Assembly: GCA_035707965.1 (NCBI GenBank)
Contig: DASSTJ010000215.1
Coordinates: 1 to 11,313, forward strand
From: DASSTJ01 sp035707965
GTDB lineage: Bacteria > Actinomycetota > Actinomycetes > Actinomycetales > Angustibacteraceae
DNA: 11,313 bases
Direction: 5' to 3'
Part shown: positions 1 through 6,429 of the stretch, in pieces
Position numbering within the stretch: the first letter of the stretch is position 1
Layout of the letters: the number at the start of each line of letters is the position of its first letter
The notes under the pieces: model-generated
Seen by the model: only the letters and a program-made list of their open reading frames with translations
What the model was told of the DNA's origin: nothing
Databases searched by the model: none
Made by a program: the position numbers and the translations under genes

Positions 1-1
1 G

Positions 2-418
2 TCGACTCTGGCCTCCCTCGCAGCCGCAGGTGTGACGTCGCCAGTGCTCTTCTGGGACAACCAGGACGTCTCACTGTCGCTCAGCGACTTCCCGGCGGCG
101 TTCAAGCGCGACCTCAGCAACGTCGGGACCTGCACCGCCTCGAGCGTCACCATCGTGGTCTCCGGCGCCGGCAACGACCTCAACTACCACGGTGGCAACA
201 CTGCGCCGTACCTGTCGGCGAGCCTGTTCGTGCCGGACGGCTCCCTCACCGGCCAGGGCGGCTACAACATCATCGGCACGGTGTTCGCTGACGTCATCGA
301 CCTCGGCGGCAACCCGGACTACTACATGGACACCTGTTTCGCGTCCAACCCGCCGGGCGCGCTGCTTGACGCGCAGGTGATCGACTGGCGCGAGGCGGAC
401 GCCAAGGACGCCAACTGA
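2..418 (+). CDS. C-terminal part of a probable type IV pilus-locus surface protein (5' end outside window)
   Basis: The reading frame is open from the first bases of the window and ends at TGA 416-418, giving about 138 visible residues. An internal GTG at 32 could look like a start, but the frame continues upstream, so I treat the gene as truncated by the window edge. The visible part has no membrane segment. It is rich in Gly, Asn, Ser and Thr, with alternating hydrophobic strands (for example SLFVPDGSL, then YNIIGTVFADVIDLGG), which suggests a repetitive beta-fold like those of exported polymer-type or PilX-associated proteins. Two Cys residues, in GTCTASS and MDTCFASN, could form a disulfide outside the cell. 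It lies directly before pilD, where actinobacterial pilus loci often carry pilins and large pilus-associated proteins. That role is inferred from position and composition; I do not recognise a specific family with certainty. Confidence 0.6.
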   Translation, partial: STLASLAAAGVTSPVLFWDNQDVSLSLSDFPAAFKRDLSNVGTCTASSVTIVVSGAGNDLNYHGGNTAPYLSASLFVPDGSLTGQGGYNIIGTVFADVIDLGGNPDYYMDTCFASNPPGALLDAQVIDWREADAKDAN

Positions 419-439
419 CCCGGTCCTCTCCCGGGGTCA
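416..439 (+). other. Weak hairpin between the first gene and pilD
   Basis: TGACCCGG (416-423) can pair with CCGGGGTCA (431-439), with one bulged base and a 7-base loop. It begins at the stop codon of the preceding gene and ends 22 bases before the pilD start. No T-run follows. It could attenuate or process transcription between the two genes, or have no role. Confidence 0.3.
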
Positions 440-461
440 TGGCTGCAGTAGGTTCGCGACC

Positions 462-1250
462 ATGACCCCCGAGGCCCTGCTCGCCATCTGGGTCTGCATC
501 GTCGGGTTGCTCATCGGGTCGTTCCTGAACGTCGTCATCTGGCGCGTGCCGCGCGGCGAGTCGGTGGTCTCGCCGCCCAGCCACTGCCCGGGCTGCGACA
601 CCGCGATCGCACCACGCGACAACGTGCCGTTGCTGAGCTGGCTGCTGCTGCGGGGGCGCTGCCGGGACTGCGGCACCCGCATCAGCATCCGGTACCCTCT
701 GGTCGAGCTAGGTACGGGTCTGTTGTTCGCCGCCATGGTGTGGCGGTTCGGCGCGGACTGGCAGTTGCCGGCGTTCCTGTACCTCGCCGCGATCGCGGTC
801 GCACTGGGGCTCATCGACATCGACGTACACCGGCTGCCGAACGCCATCGTGCTGCCGTCGTTCGCCGTCGTGGCCGTCCTGCTGCTCCTGCCAGCTGCCG
901 TCGACGGCAGCTGGGACGACTATCTGCGTGCGCTGCTTGGCGGCGTCATCCTCTTCGTCTTCTACTTCATCCTCGCCTTCATCTACCCGGCCGGCATGGG
1001 CTTTGGTGACGTCAAGCTGGCCGGTGTGCTCGGCGGACTGCTGGGCTGGCTGGGCTGGGGGGCGCTAGCGGTAGGTGCGTTCCTCGGCTTTGCGCTCGGC
1101 GGCATCCTTGGCGTGGCTCTGATGGTCGCCGGCCGGGCGGGGCGCAAGAGCAAGATCCCCTTCGGCCCCTTCATGCTGCTCGGTGCGCTGATCGCCGTCT
1201 TCGCCGCCGACCCTCTGGTTGACCTCTACCTCGGTCGCGTCGGTCTGTGA
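462..1250 (+). CDS. pilD: Type IV prepilin peptidase / N-methyltransferase (A24 family)
   Basis: This integral membrane aspartic protease cleaves the leader peptide of type IV prepilins at the inner face of the membrane and, in bifunctional members, methylates the new N-terminus. The 262-residue product has the full bifunctional layout. A first hydrophobic segment (about 8-27) carries the family motif GSFLNVVIWRVPRGES. A cytoplasmic zinc-type domain follows with two CxxC pairs (Cys42/45 and Cys67/70). The rest is a bundle of hydrophobic helices. The two catalytic aspartate regions are visible: LGLIDIDVHRLPN (Asp119/Asp121) and GMGFGDVKLAG (Asp183). The length fits the family. The ATG at 462 has only a weak upstream Shine-Dalgarno stretch. 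The gene sits between a pilus-locus gene and pilMNO, and probably processes pilins encoded upstream of the window. Confidence 0.95.
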   Translation: MTPEALLAIWVCIVGLLIGSFLNVVIWRVPRGESVVSPPSHCPGCDTAIAPRDNVPLLSWLLLRGRCRDCGTRISIRYPLVELGTGLLFAAMVWRFGADWQLPAFLYLAAIAVALGLIDIDVHRLPNAIVLPSFAVVAVLLLLPAAVDGSWDDYLRALLGGVILFVFYFILAFIYPAGMGFGDVKLAGVLGGLLGWLGWGALAVGAFLGFALGGILGVALMVAGRAGRKSKIPFGPFMLLGALIAVFAADPLVDLYLGRVGL

Positions 1251-1290
1251 CGAGTCCGACTGTGACGAACGCGCAGGGGCCACGTCACAG
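1245..1290 (+). repeat. CTGTGACG direct and inverted repeats after pilD
   Basis: CTGTGACGA occurs at 1245-1253, overlapping the pilD stop codon, and again at 1260-1268. The exact inverse, CGTCACAG, follows at 1283-1290. The second and third copies form an 8-bp perfect inverted repeat with a 15-base spacer, which could fold as an RNA hairpin just after pilD. No T-run follows. A further related element, CTGTGACACAG (1370-1380), lies nearer pilM. The group may be a terminator-like structure or a set of protein-binding half-sites. Confidence 0.5.
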
Positions 1291-1377
1291 CAGCGGTCGC
1301 CCATTCGGAGCAACGATCATTTCGTGCGAGCTCAGCGCTCAAGTCGGCGCATTCGACCACCGATCACCCCTGTGACA

Positions 1378-1406
1378 CAGCCCTCACCGAGGGCTGGCCA
1401 CGTGGC
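1378..1406 (+). promoter_or_regulatory. Hairpin and adjoining palindrome in the pilM upstream region
   Basis: CAGCCCTC (1378-1385) and GAGGGCTG (1389-1396) form a perfect 8-bp stem with a 3-base loop. Directly after it, GCCACGTGGC (1397-1406) is a perfect 10-bp palindrome with a CACGTG core. Both lie 28-56 bases before the pilM GTG. They could be an RNA structure in the leader, an operator, or a factor-independent terminator for pilD read-through. The 1251-1433 gap holds no gene that I can support, and I see no convincing -35/-10 pair in it. Confidence 0.4.
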
Positions 1407-1433
1407 GACGCGCCGCATGGAAGGGGTATCGAG

Positions 1434-2489
1434 GTGGCTGGACGGACCGCGATCGGTCTCGACATCGGGACGTCGGGGGTGCGCGCTGCCGAGCTGTCGT
1501 TCGGCAAGCACGGGGTGACCCTCGAGAAGTTCGGGCAGGTTGCGCTGCCAGAAGGGGCTGTCCGGGACGGCGAGGTGGTCGACCCACTCGTCGTCGCTGA
1601 CGCGGTGCGCCAGCTCTGGAGCCACACCGGCTTCGGGCACAAGCACGTGACCCTTGGAGTGGCCAACCAGCGAGTCATCGTCCGCCAGGTGGACCTGCCG
1701 TGGCTCCCCGAGAAGGAGCTCAAGGCGTCCCTCGGCTTCCAGGTGCAGGACTTCCTGCCCATGCCCGTCGAGCAGACCGTCCTCGACTTCCACCCGGTCA
1801 GCGACATCCAGGCCGAGGGCCAGCCCCGTCAGCTGCGCGGCCTCCTGGTGGCAGCAGTTCGCGAGATGGTGATGAACAACGTCAAGGCCGCCGAACGAGG
1901 CGGCCTCCGCGTCCTCGGCGTCGACCTGACGCCGTTCGCCGTCCTACGTGCCCTCGGCCAGTTCGGGGCAGCCGCGGACGGCACGGTCGCCCTGGTCGAC
2001 GTCGGCGCCAAAGTGACGAACATCGTCGTCCACCAGGCCGGCTCGCCGCTCTTCGTCCGCATCCTGCTCATGGGCGGCCAGGACGTGACCGACGCGGTTG
2101 CCGACCGACTTGGCCTGGACAACGGCCGGGCCGAGGCGCTCAAGCAGGCACCGCAGTCCGCCGGCTACAGCCATGACGACCTGGTCGCCGCGGGTCGTGC
2201 GATCGAGACGACGGCCGCCAGCCTCGTCGACGAGATCCGTGGGTCGCTCGACTACTTCGCCTCCTCTTCGCCGGCCGGTCGGGTCGAGCGCCTCATTCTC
2301 ACCGGAGGCGGCTCCCGGCTGACGGGGCTCGTCGATCGGCTCGAGGCCGCGACTCGGGTACCGGTGGTCGTCGGCAACCCGCTGCAGAGCCTGCAGGTCG
2401 GCCGGACCGGCCTGTCGAGCGAGCAGGTCGACTTCGTCCAACCACTCGCCACCGTGCCGGTGGGACTCGCCCTGGGAGCTGACCGATGA
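1434..2489 (+). CDS. pilM: Type IV pilus assembly actin-like ATPase PilM
   Basis: PilM is a cytoplasmic, FtsA/actin-like ATP-binding protein that docks onto the short N-terminal tail of PilN and couples the cytoplasmic motor side to the PilN/PilO membrane complex. The 351-residue product shows the actin-fold nucleotide motifs in order: phosphate-1 AIGLDIGTSGVRAAEL (Asp10), phosphate-2 VALVDVGAKVTNIVV (Asp189) and the adenosine loop LILTGGGSRLTGL (about 287-299). The segment KASLGFQVQDFLPMP (about 97-111) is typical of PilM. The GTG at 1434 is chosen because GGAAGGGG at 1419-1426 lies seven bases upstream and the first motif begins soon after. Its stop overlaps the pilN start by four bases (ATGA), which indicates translational coupling. 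Length and motifs are normal for the family. Confidence 0.94.
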   Translation: MAGRTAIGLDIGTSGVRAAELSFGKHGVTLEKFGQVALPEGAVRDGEVVDPLVVADAVRQLWSHTGFGHKHVTLGVANQRVIVRQVDLPWLPEKELKASLGFQVQDFLPMPVEQTVLDFHPVSDIQAEGQPRQLRGLLVAAVREMVMNNVKAAERGGLRVLGVDLTPFAVLRALGQFGAAADGTVALVDVGAKVTNIVVHQAGSPLFVRILLMGGQDVTDAVADRLGLDNGRAEALKQAPQSAGYSHDDLVAAGRAIETTAASLVDEIRGSLDYFASSSPAGRVERLILTGGGSRLTGLVDRLEAATRVPVVVGNPLQSLQVGRTGLSSEQVDFVQPLATVPVGLALGADR

Positions 2490-3172
2490 GCCTCATCACC
2501 AGCGACAACGACCTCAGCGAGGCCATCGGACAGGCCGGCACGCGGTCCCCGCGGGTCAACCTCCTCCCGCCCGAGATCCTCCAGGCACGGCGCCTACGCC
2601 GCACGAAGGTCGGCCTCGCCGCGGGCCTGGTCGTCGTGGTGGGAGCGATCGGTGGAGCTTACGTCACCCAGGTGAACGCCAAGAACCGTGCGCAGGACGA
2701 CCTCAACACCGCGCAGGCGCAAGGCGCCCGTCTCCAGGCGGAGCAGGCGAAGTACGCGGACGTTCCGCGGACCATGGCGGCGATCGACCGGGCCGAGACC
2801 ACGCGGCAGACGGCAATGGCGAACGACATCGAGTGGTTCCGGACCCTGACGAACGTATCGATCACCTTGCCGTCCAAGGTCTGGCTGACCAGCCTGACAC
2901 TTCAGGTGAACGGCGGCACGGCGACAGGGCCGGCGGGCACGACTCCGCTTGCGGGTGGTGTCGGCAGCGTCAGCGCCGTGGGCACGGCCATGGACCACCC
3001 GGACGTCGCCACCTGGCTCGACGTCCTGGGCCACCAGCCCGGGATGTCGGACGCCTACTTCAGCTCGTCGAAGAAGAAGGAGATCGGCAGCGCGTCGGTC
3101 GTCGACTTCAGCTCGACCGCGACGGTCACCGACGACGCGCTGTCCCATCGTTACGACCGGAAGCAGGGCTGA
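2486..3172 (+). CDS. pilN: Type IV pilus assembly protein PilN
   Basis: PilN is a bitopic inner-membrane protein. Its cytoplasmic tail binds PilM, and its extracytoplasmic domain pairs with PilO. The 228-residue product has the signature tail motif VNLLPPEI at 24-31. A single hydrophobic helix follows (about 42-61), then an Ala/Gln/Glu-rich stretch likely to be a coiled coil (about 65-105), then a mixed alpha/beta domain. The domain has a Gly/Thr/Ala-rich insertion at about 141-170, which probably forms a loop. The ATG overlaps the pilM stop by four bases, and GGGAG at 2474-2478 gives a suitable ribosome binding site inside pilM. The strongest support is the tail motif plus the position directly after pilM; the C-terminal domain alone would be hard to assign. 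Confidence 0.88.
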   Translation: MSLITSDNDLSEAIGQAGTRSPRVNLLPPEILQARRLRRTKVGLAAGLVVVVGAIGGAYVTQVNAKNRAQDDLNTAQAQGARLQAEQAKYADVPRTMAAIDRAETTRQTAMANDIEWFRTLTNVSITLPSKVWLTSLTLQVNGGTATGPAGTTPLAGGVGSVSAVGTAMDHPDVATWLDVLGHQPGMSDAYFSSSKKKEIGSASVVDFSSTATVTDDALSHRYDRKQG

Positions 3173-3173
3173 C

Positions 3174-3833
3174 ATGACCTCGACCCGCACGTGGACCGTG
3201 GGCGCCGCCGTCCTCGCCGTGCTCCTCGTGATCGCCGGGTGGTTCACGCTCGTGTCGCCGCAGCGCTCTGCTGCCGCTGACCTGCGTGACCAGGTCGCGG
3301 CGCAGCAGGCGAGCAACGACCAGATCGCCCTGAAGACCAAGCAGCTGCAGGCGCAGTTCGCCTCGCTTCCGGAGCGGCAGGCGCAGCTCGCCGAGATCAA
3401 GCAGCAGATGCCAGACAACCCGGCTCTGCCTGCCTTGATCCGCGACCTGTCCTCGTACGCCAAGGCGGCGGGCGTGAGCCTCGACAGCGTCGCTCCCGGG
3501 GCCCCGACCGCCGTTGCGGTCGCAGCCGGAGCGAACCAGCCGGTCACGGCGCCTGGCCAGGCACCGACGTCCGCGACGTCGACCGGGCTGCTCTCGATCC
3601 CAACGACGATCACCGCGGTGGGCAGCTACTCGGATTTGACGCTCTACCTGCAGAAGCTGCAGACCTCGATGCGGCGAGCGTTCCTGGTGAACACCGTGAC
3701 TCTGATCAACGGCACGGACAAGCCGGGGACCCTGCAGATGACCCTGAGCGGAGAAGTCTTCGTCATGAACACCGCCGACGCCTCTGCCGCACCCCAGGCT
3801 CCTGCCGCACCCACCACGACACCGGCCAGCTGA
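3174..3833 (+). CDS. pilO: Type IV pilus assembly protein PilO
   Basis: PilO is a bitopic membrane protein that forms heterodimers with PilN and helps align the pilus machine. The 219-residue product begins with a short cytoplasmic tail and one hydrophobic helix (about 9-27). A Gln/Ala-rich coiled coil runs from about 33 to 80 and ends at the typical PilO motif KQQMPDNPALPALIRDLSSYAKAAGVSLDSV (79-106, quoted in part). A ferredoxin-like domain follows (about 138-200) with GSYSDLTLYLQKLQTSMRRAFLV. An Ala/Pro/Thr-rich linker (about 107-137) and an Ala/Pro/Thr C-tail are low complexity. The frame is open further upstream, but ATG 3174 is chosen: it starts just after the pilN stop, with an AGCAGGG site at 3162-3168, and it places the membrane helix at the N-terminus as expected. 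Confidence 0.88.
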   Translation: MTSTRTWTVGAAVLAVLLVIAGWFTLVSPQRSAAADLRDQVAAQQASNDQIALKTKQLQAQFASLPERQAQLAEIKQQMPDNPALPALIRDLSSYAKAAGVSLDSVAPGAPTAVAVAAGANQPVTAPGQAPTSATSTGLLSIPTTITAVGSYSDLTLYLQKLQTSMRRAFLVNTVTLINGTDKPGTLQMTLSGEVFVMNTADASAAPQAPAAPTTTPAS

Positions 3834-3843
3834 GCGAGGAACC

Positions 3844-4515
3844 ATGAACCTGAAGAAGTCCCAGCCGGCACCGGACGAGGTGTCCGAGAGCCCGACCGGC
3901 GGATCGCCAGTCAAGCTGCTGCTCATCGGTGGTGGCGTCGTCGGCCTCGCCGCAGCCGGTGCGCTTGCCTTCGTGCTGCTGAGCGGTGGCGACGAGCCCG
4001 TGTCGGCCGCCTCCGGGCCGGTCCCCGTCCCGACGGCCACAGCGCCGACCGAGGCGGCGACGCCGACCAGCTCGGCCAGCATCCCGACGTACGCGGCGAA
4101 GAACGCGCGCGATCCGTTCAAGGCGCTGGTGACCCAAGCGGCAGCCGCCAAGTCCGTTTCGTCGGCGACGACCAGCCCGGCTGCCTGGACTCCGCCGCCG
4201 GCGCCTGCGTCGACGTCGTCCACGACCAGCCCGACGACGTCCCGGACGACCTTGCCGTCAAAGACCACCACGACCGCGCCGGAGCCGACGATCCCGTACG
4301 ACGTCGACATCGTCGTCCTCAGCGAGATCGTGGACGGAACGACTGTCAAGATCTACGCGGACGACAAGCCCTACACGCTCAAGGTGGGCGAGGCGAGCTC
4401 GGGTCCGCTGCGCCTCCAGTCCGTCGACACGACCGCCCAGTCAGCCGTCGTTCAGTACGGCGACGTGCTCGTCACGCTTCCGCTGCGACAGGTCATCATC
4501 TTGCAGCAGCAGTGA
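3844..4515 (+). CDS. PilP-like single-pass membrane protein of the pilus operon
   Basis: The 223-residue product has a charged cytoplasmic tail (1-23) and one hydrophobic helix (about 24-47). A long Pro/Thr/Ser/Ala-rich extracytoplasmic region follows, interrupted by a motif AKNARDPFKALV with RDPF at 89-92. A compact C-terminal beta-type domain (about 150-223) reads YDVDIVVLSEIVDGTTVKIYADDKPYTLKVG and so on. An RDPF-type segment followed by a small beta domain is typical of PilP, which in Gram-negative bacteria links PilN/PilO to the secretin. Here the membrane anchor is a helix rather than a lipobox. GAGGA at 3836-3840 precedes the ATG, and the gene follows pilO by ten bases. I regard it as a functional counterpart of PilP, but homology is inferred from the motif, fold pattern and gene order only. 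The disordered Pro/Thr/Ser linker may cross the cell wall. Confidence 0.72.
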   Translation: MNLKKSQPAPDEVSESPTGGSPVKLLLIGGGVVGLAAAGALAFVLLSGGDEPVSAASGPVPVPTATAPTEAATPTSSASIPTYAAKNARDPFKALVTQAAAAKSVSSATTSPAAWTPPPAPASTSSTTSPTTSRTTLPSKTTTTAPEPTIPYDVDIVVLSEIVDGTTVKIYADDKPYTLKVGEASSGPLRLQSVDTTAQSAVVQYGDVLVTLPLRQVIILQQQ

Positions 4516-4528
4516 CCGGAGTCTGCCC

Positions 4529-4567
4529 GCGATCGGCCCGCACCGTCTTACGGTGCGGGCCGATCGC
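4529..4567 (+). terminator. Strong hairpin at the end of the pilus operon
   Basis: GCGATCGGCCCGCACCGT (4529-4546) and its exact reverse complement (4550-4567) form a perfect 18-bp GC-rich stem around a 3-base loop, CTT. It begins 14 bases after the stop codon of the PilP-like gene. No T-run follows, but many actinobacterial terminators lack one. It separates the pilus operon from aroC and ends only 32 bases before the aroC start. Confidence 0.85.
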
Positions 4568-4599
4568 ATCTGTCGTCCGCACCCTGAGAGACTGACGGC

Positions 4600-5826
4600 A
4601 TGTTGCGCTGGCTCACGGCAGGCGAGTCCCACGGCCCCGCCCTGGTCGCGATCCTCGAGGGTCTACCGGCGGGGGTCCACGTCACCACGGCAGACGTCCA
4701 GTCGGCGCTGGCGCGGCGCCGGCTCGGGTACGGCCGCGGTGCCCGGATGTCGTTCGAGCAGGACGCCGTCGAGCTCCTCGGCGGTGTGCGTCACGGCACC
4801 ACGCAAGGCGGTCCGGTCGCGATCCAGGTCGGCAACACCGAGTGGCCCAAGTGGCAGCAGGTGATGAGCGCCGACCCGGTCGAGCCGGACGTCCTCGCCG
4901 GGCTCGCGCGCAACGCACCGTTGACGCGGCCACGCCCCGGTCACGCCGACCTGGTCGGCATGCAGAAGTACGGCTTCGACGACGCCCGACCGGTGCTCGA
5001 GCGGGCCAGCGCGCGTGAGACGGCGGCGCGCGTGGCCCTCGGCGCGGTGGCGAGCGCCTTCCTGCAGCAGGCGTACGGCGTCCGGCTCGTGTCCCACACC
5101 GTGTCGATCGGCCTCGGCTCGACCCACCCCGACTCGGCCCTGCCCACTCCGGACGACGTGCCCGCGCTCGACGCCGACCCGGTGCGCGCCTTCGACCCGG
5201 TCGCGTCGCGCGCCATGGTCGACGAGGTCGACCTCGCTCGCAAGGAGGGCGACACGCTCGGTGGCGTGGTCGAGGTGCTGGCGTACGGGCTCCCGCCGGG
5301 GCTCGGCAGCCACGTGCACTGGGACCGACGCCTCGATGCGCGCCTGGCCGCTGCCCTCATGGGCATCCAGGCCATCAAGGGCGTCGAGCTGGGTGACGGG
5401 TTCACCAGTGCCCGGCGACGCGGCTCGCAGGCCCACGACGAGATCGAGCGGACGTCGGCGGCGACGGCGGGCGAGGTGCTGACCCGACGCAGCGGCCGCG
5501 CCGGCGGCACCGAGGGCGGCATGAGCACCGGTGACCCCTTGCGTGTCCGGGCGGCGATGAAGCCGATCTCGACGGTGCCGCGCGCGCTCGACACGGTCGA
5601 CGTGGCCACCGGCGAGCCGGCGAAGGCCATCAACCAGCGCTCCGACGTGTGCGCCGTCCCCGCCGCCGGTGTGGTCGCGGAGGCGATGGTCGCCCTGGTG
5701 CTGGCCGACGCGTGCCTGGAGAAGTTCGGTGGCGACTCTGTCACTGAGACCTCGCGCAACCACGAGGCCTATCTCGCGGCCATCCCCGCCACGCTGCGCA
5801 CGCTGCTCCCCGAGTCGCCCGAATGA
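4600..5826 (+). CDS. aroC: Chorismate synthase
   Basis: This enzyme converts 5-enolpyruvylshikimate 3-phosphate to chorismate, the last step of the shikimate pathway, using reduced FMN. The 408-residue product starts with the family signature LRWLTAGESHGPAL (active-site His11). It carries RPRPGHADL (second conserved His115), GDTLGGVVEV, the SGRAGGTEGGMSTGDPLRVR region that binds flavin, and the C-terminal RSDVCAVPAAGVVAEAM. The length matches actinobacterial chorismate synthases. The ATG at 4600 is chosen because the family normally begins at this motif; GAGAG at 4586-4590 is a weak ribosome site. The stop overlaps the aroK ATG by four bases, so the two genes are probably translationally coupled. 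Confidence 0.98.
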   Translation: MLRWLTAGESHGPALVAILEGLPAGVHVTTADVQSALARRRLGYGRGARMSFEQDAVELLGGVRHGTTQGGPVAIQVGNTEWPKWQQVMSADPVEPDVLAGLARNAPLTRPRPGHADLVGMQKYGFDDARPVLERASARETAARVALGAVASAFLQQAYGVRLVSHTVSIGLGSTHPDSALPTPDDVPALDADPVRAFDPVASRAMVDEVDLARKEGDTLGGVVEVLAYGLPPGLGSHVHWDRRLDARLAAALMGIQAIKGVELGDGFTSARRRGSQAHDEIERTSAATAGEVLTRRSGRAGGTEGGMSTGDPLRVRAAMKPISTVPRALDTVDVATGEPAKAINQRSDVCAVPAAGVVAEAMVALVLADACLEKFGGDSVTETSRNHEAYLAAIPATLRTLLPESPE

Positions 5827-6419
5827 CCGGCGGCACGGCAGGCACCGCACCGGCCAGCGGCCCGACGTCCACCCGGCCGCTCGTCGTCCTCATCGGTCCG
5901 CCGGGCGCGGGCAAGACGACGATCGGTCAGCTCGTCGCGCAGCGACTCGCAGTGCCCTTCACCGACACCGACGAGCTGGTCGTGCGGCGCGCGGGGCGCA
6001 GCGTCAGCGACATCTTCGTTCTCGACGGCGAGGCCGCGTTCCGTGAGCTGGAGCGCGACGCCGTGGCGGAGGCCCTGCGCGGCCCTGGCGTCGTGGCGCT
6101 CGGCGGGGGAGCGGTCATGGACCCGCGCACCGAGGCCGACCTCGTCGACCACCGGGTGGTCTTCCTCGACGTGCGCATCGCCGACGCCGCCGGTCGGGTC
6201 GGCTTCGACCAGAGCCGCCCGCTGCTGGCCGTGAACCCCCGGGCGCAGTGGACAGCGCTGATGAACGAGCGACGCCCGGTCTACGCGCGCGTCGGCGCAC
6301 GCGTCGACACCGCGGGCCGCGAGCCCGAGACGATCGCCGACGACGTCGTGAGGCTGCTCGAGCGGCCGCAGGACGCCGGCGCCGGCAGCACAGCAGCAAC
6401 CGACAGCACGCAGGAGTGA
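5823..6419 (+). CDS. aroK: Shikimate kinase
   Basis: This kinase transfers the ATP gamma-phosphate to the 3-hydroxyl of shikimate in the cytoplasm. The 198-residue product has a Walker A loop GPPGAGKT (25-32). It also has the shikimate-binding PFTDTDELV (Asp48/Asp50), FRELE with Arg74, the GGGAV turn (94-98) and the lid SRPLLAVNPRAQW with Arg132. The late NERRPVYARV supplies the conserved Arg151. About 18 low-complexity residues precede the kinase core, making it somewhat longer than the classic length of about 170. The ATGA overlap with aroC supports the start at 5823, although a few residues of this tail could be optional. The C-terminal tail after about 182 is also low complexity. Confidence 0.96.
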   Translation: MTGGTAGTAPASGPTSTRPLVVLIGPPGAGKTTIGQLVAQRLAVPFTDTDELVVRRAGRSVSDIFVLDGEAAFRELERDAVAEALRGPGVVALGGGAVMDPRTEADLVDHRVVFLDVRIADAAGRVGFDQSRPLLAVNPRAQWTALMNERRPVYARVGARVDTAGREPETIADDVVRLLERPQDAGAGSTAATDSTQE

Positions 6420-6429
6420 GGCAACAGCC

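Noticed and set aside
1261..1289. Classical CRP-type operator
   Set aside because: TGTGA and TCACA are present, but separated by 19 bases instead of the usual six.
2949..3173. Upstream extension of pilO
   Set aside because: The frame is open but overlaps the pilN coding region with Arg/Ser-rich nonsense. ATG 3174 restores the expected N-terminal membrane helix.
3126..4349. 407-codon minus-strand frame opposite pilO and the PilP-like gene
   Set aside because: The plus-strand genes have ribosome sites, membrane helices and operon spacing; the minus frame has none of these.
4663..5850. 395-codon minus-strand frame opposite aroC
   Set aside because: It is a shadow of chorismate synthase, Arg/Ala/Gly/His-rich and without recognisable domains.
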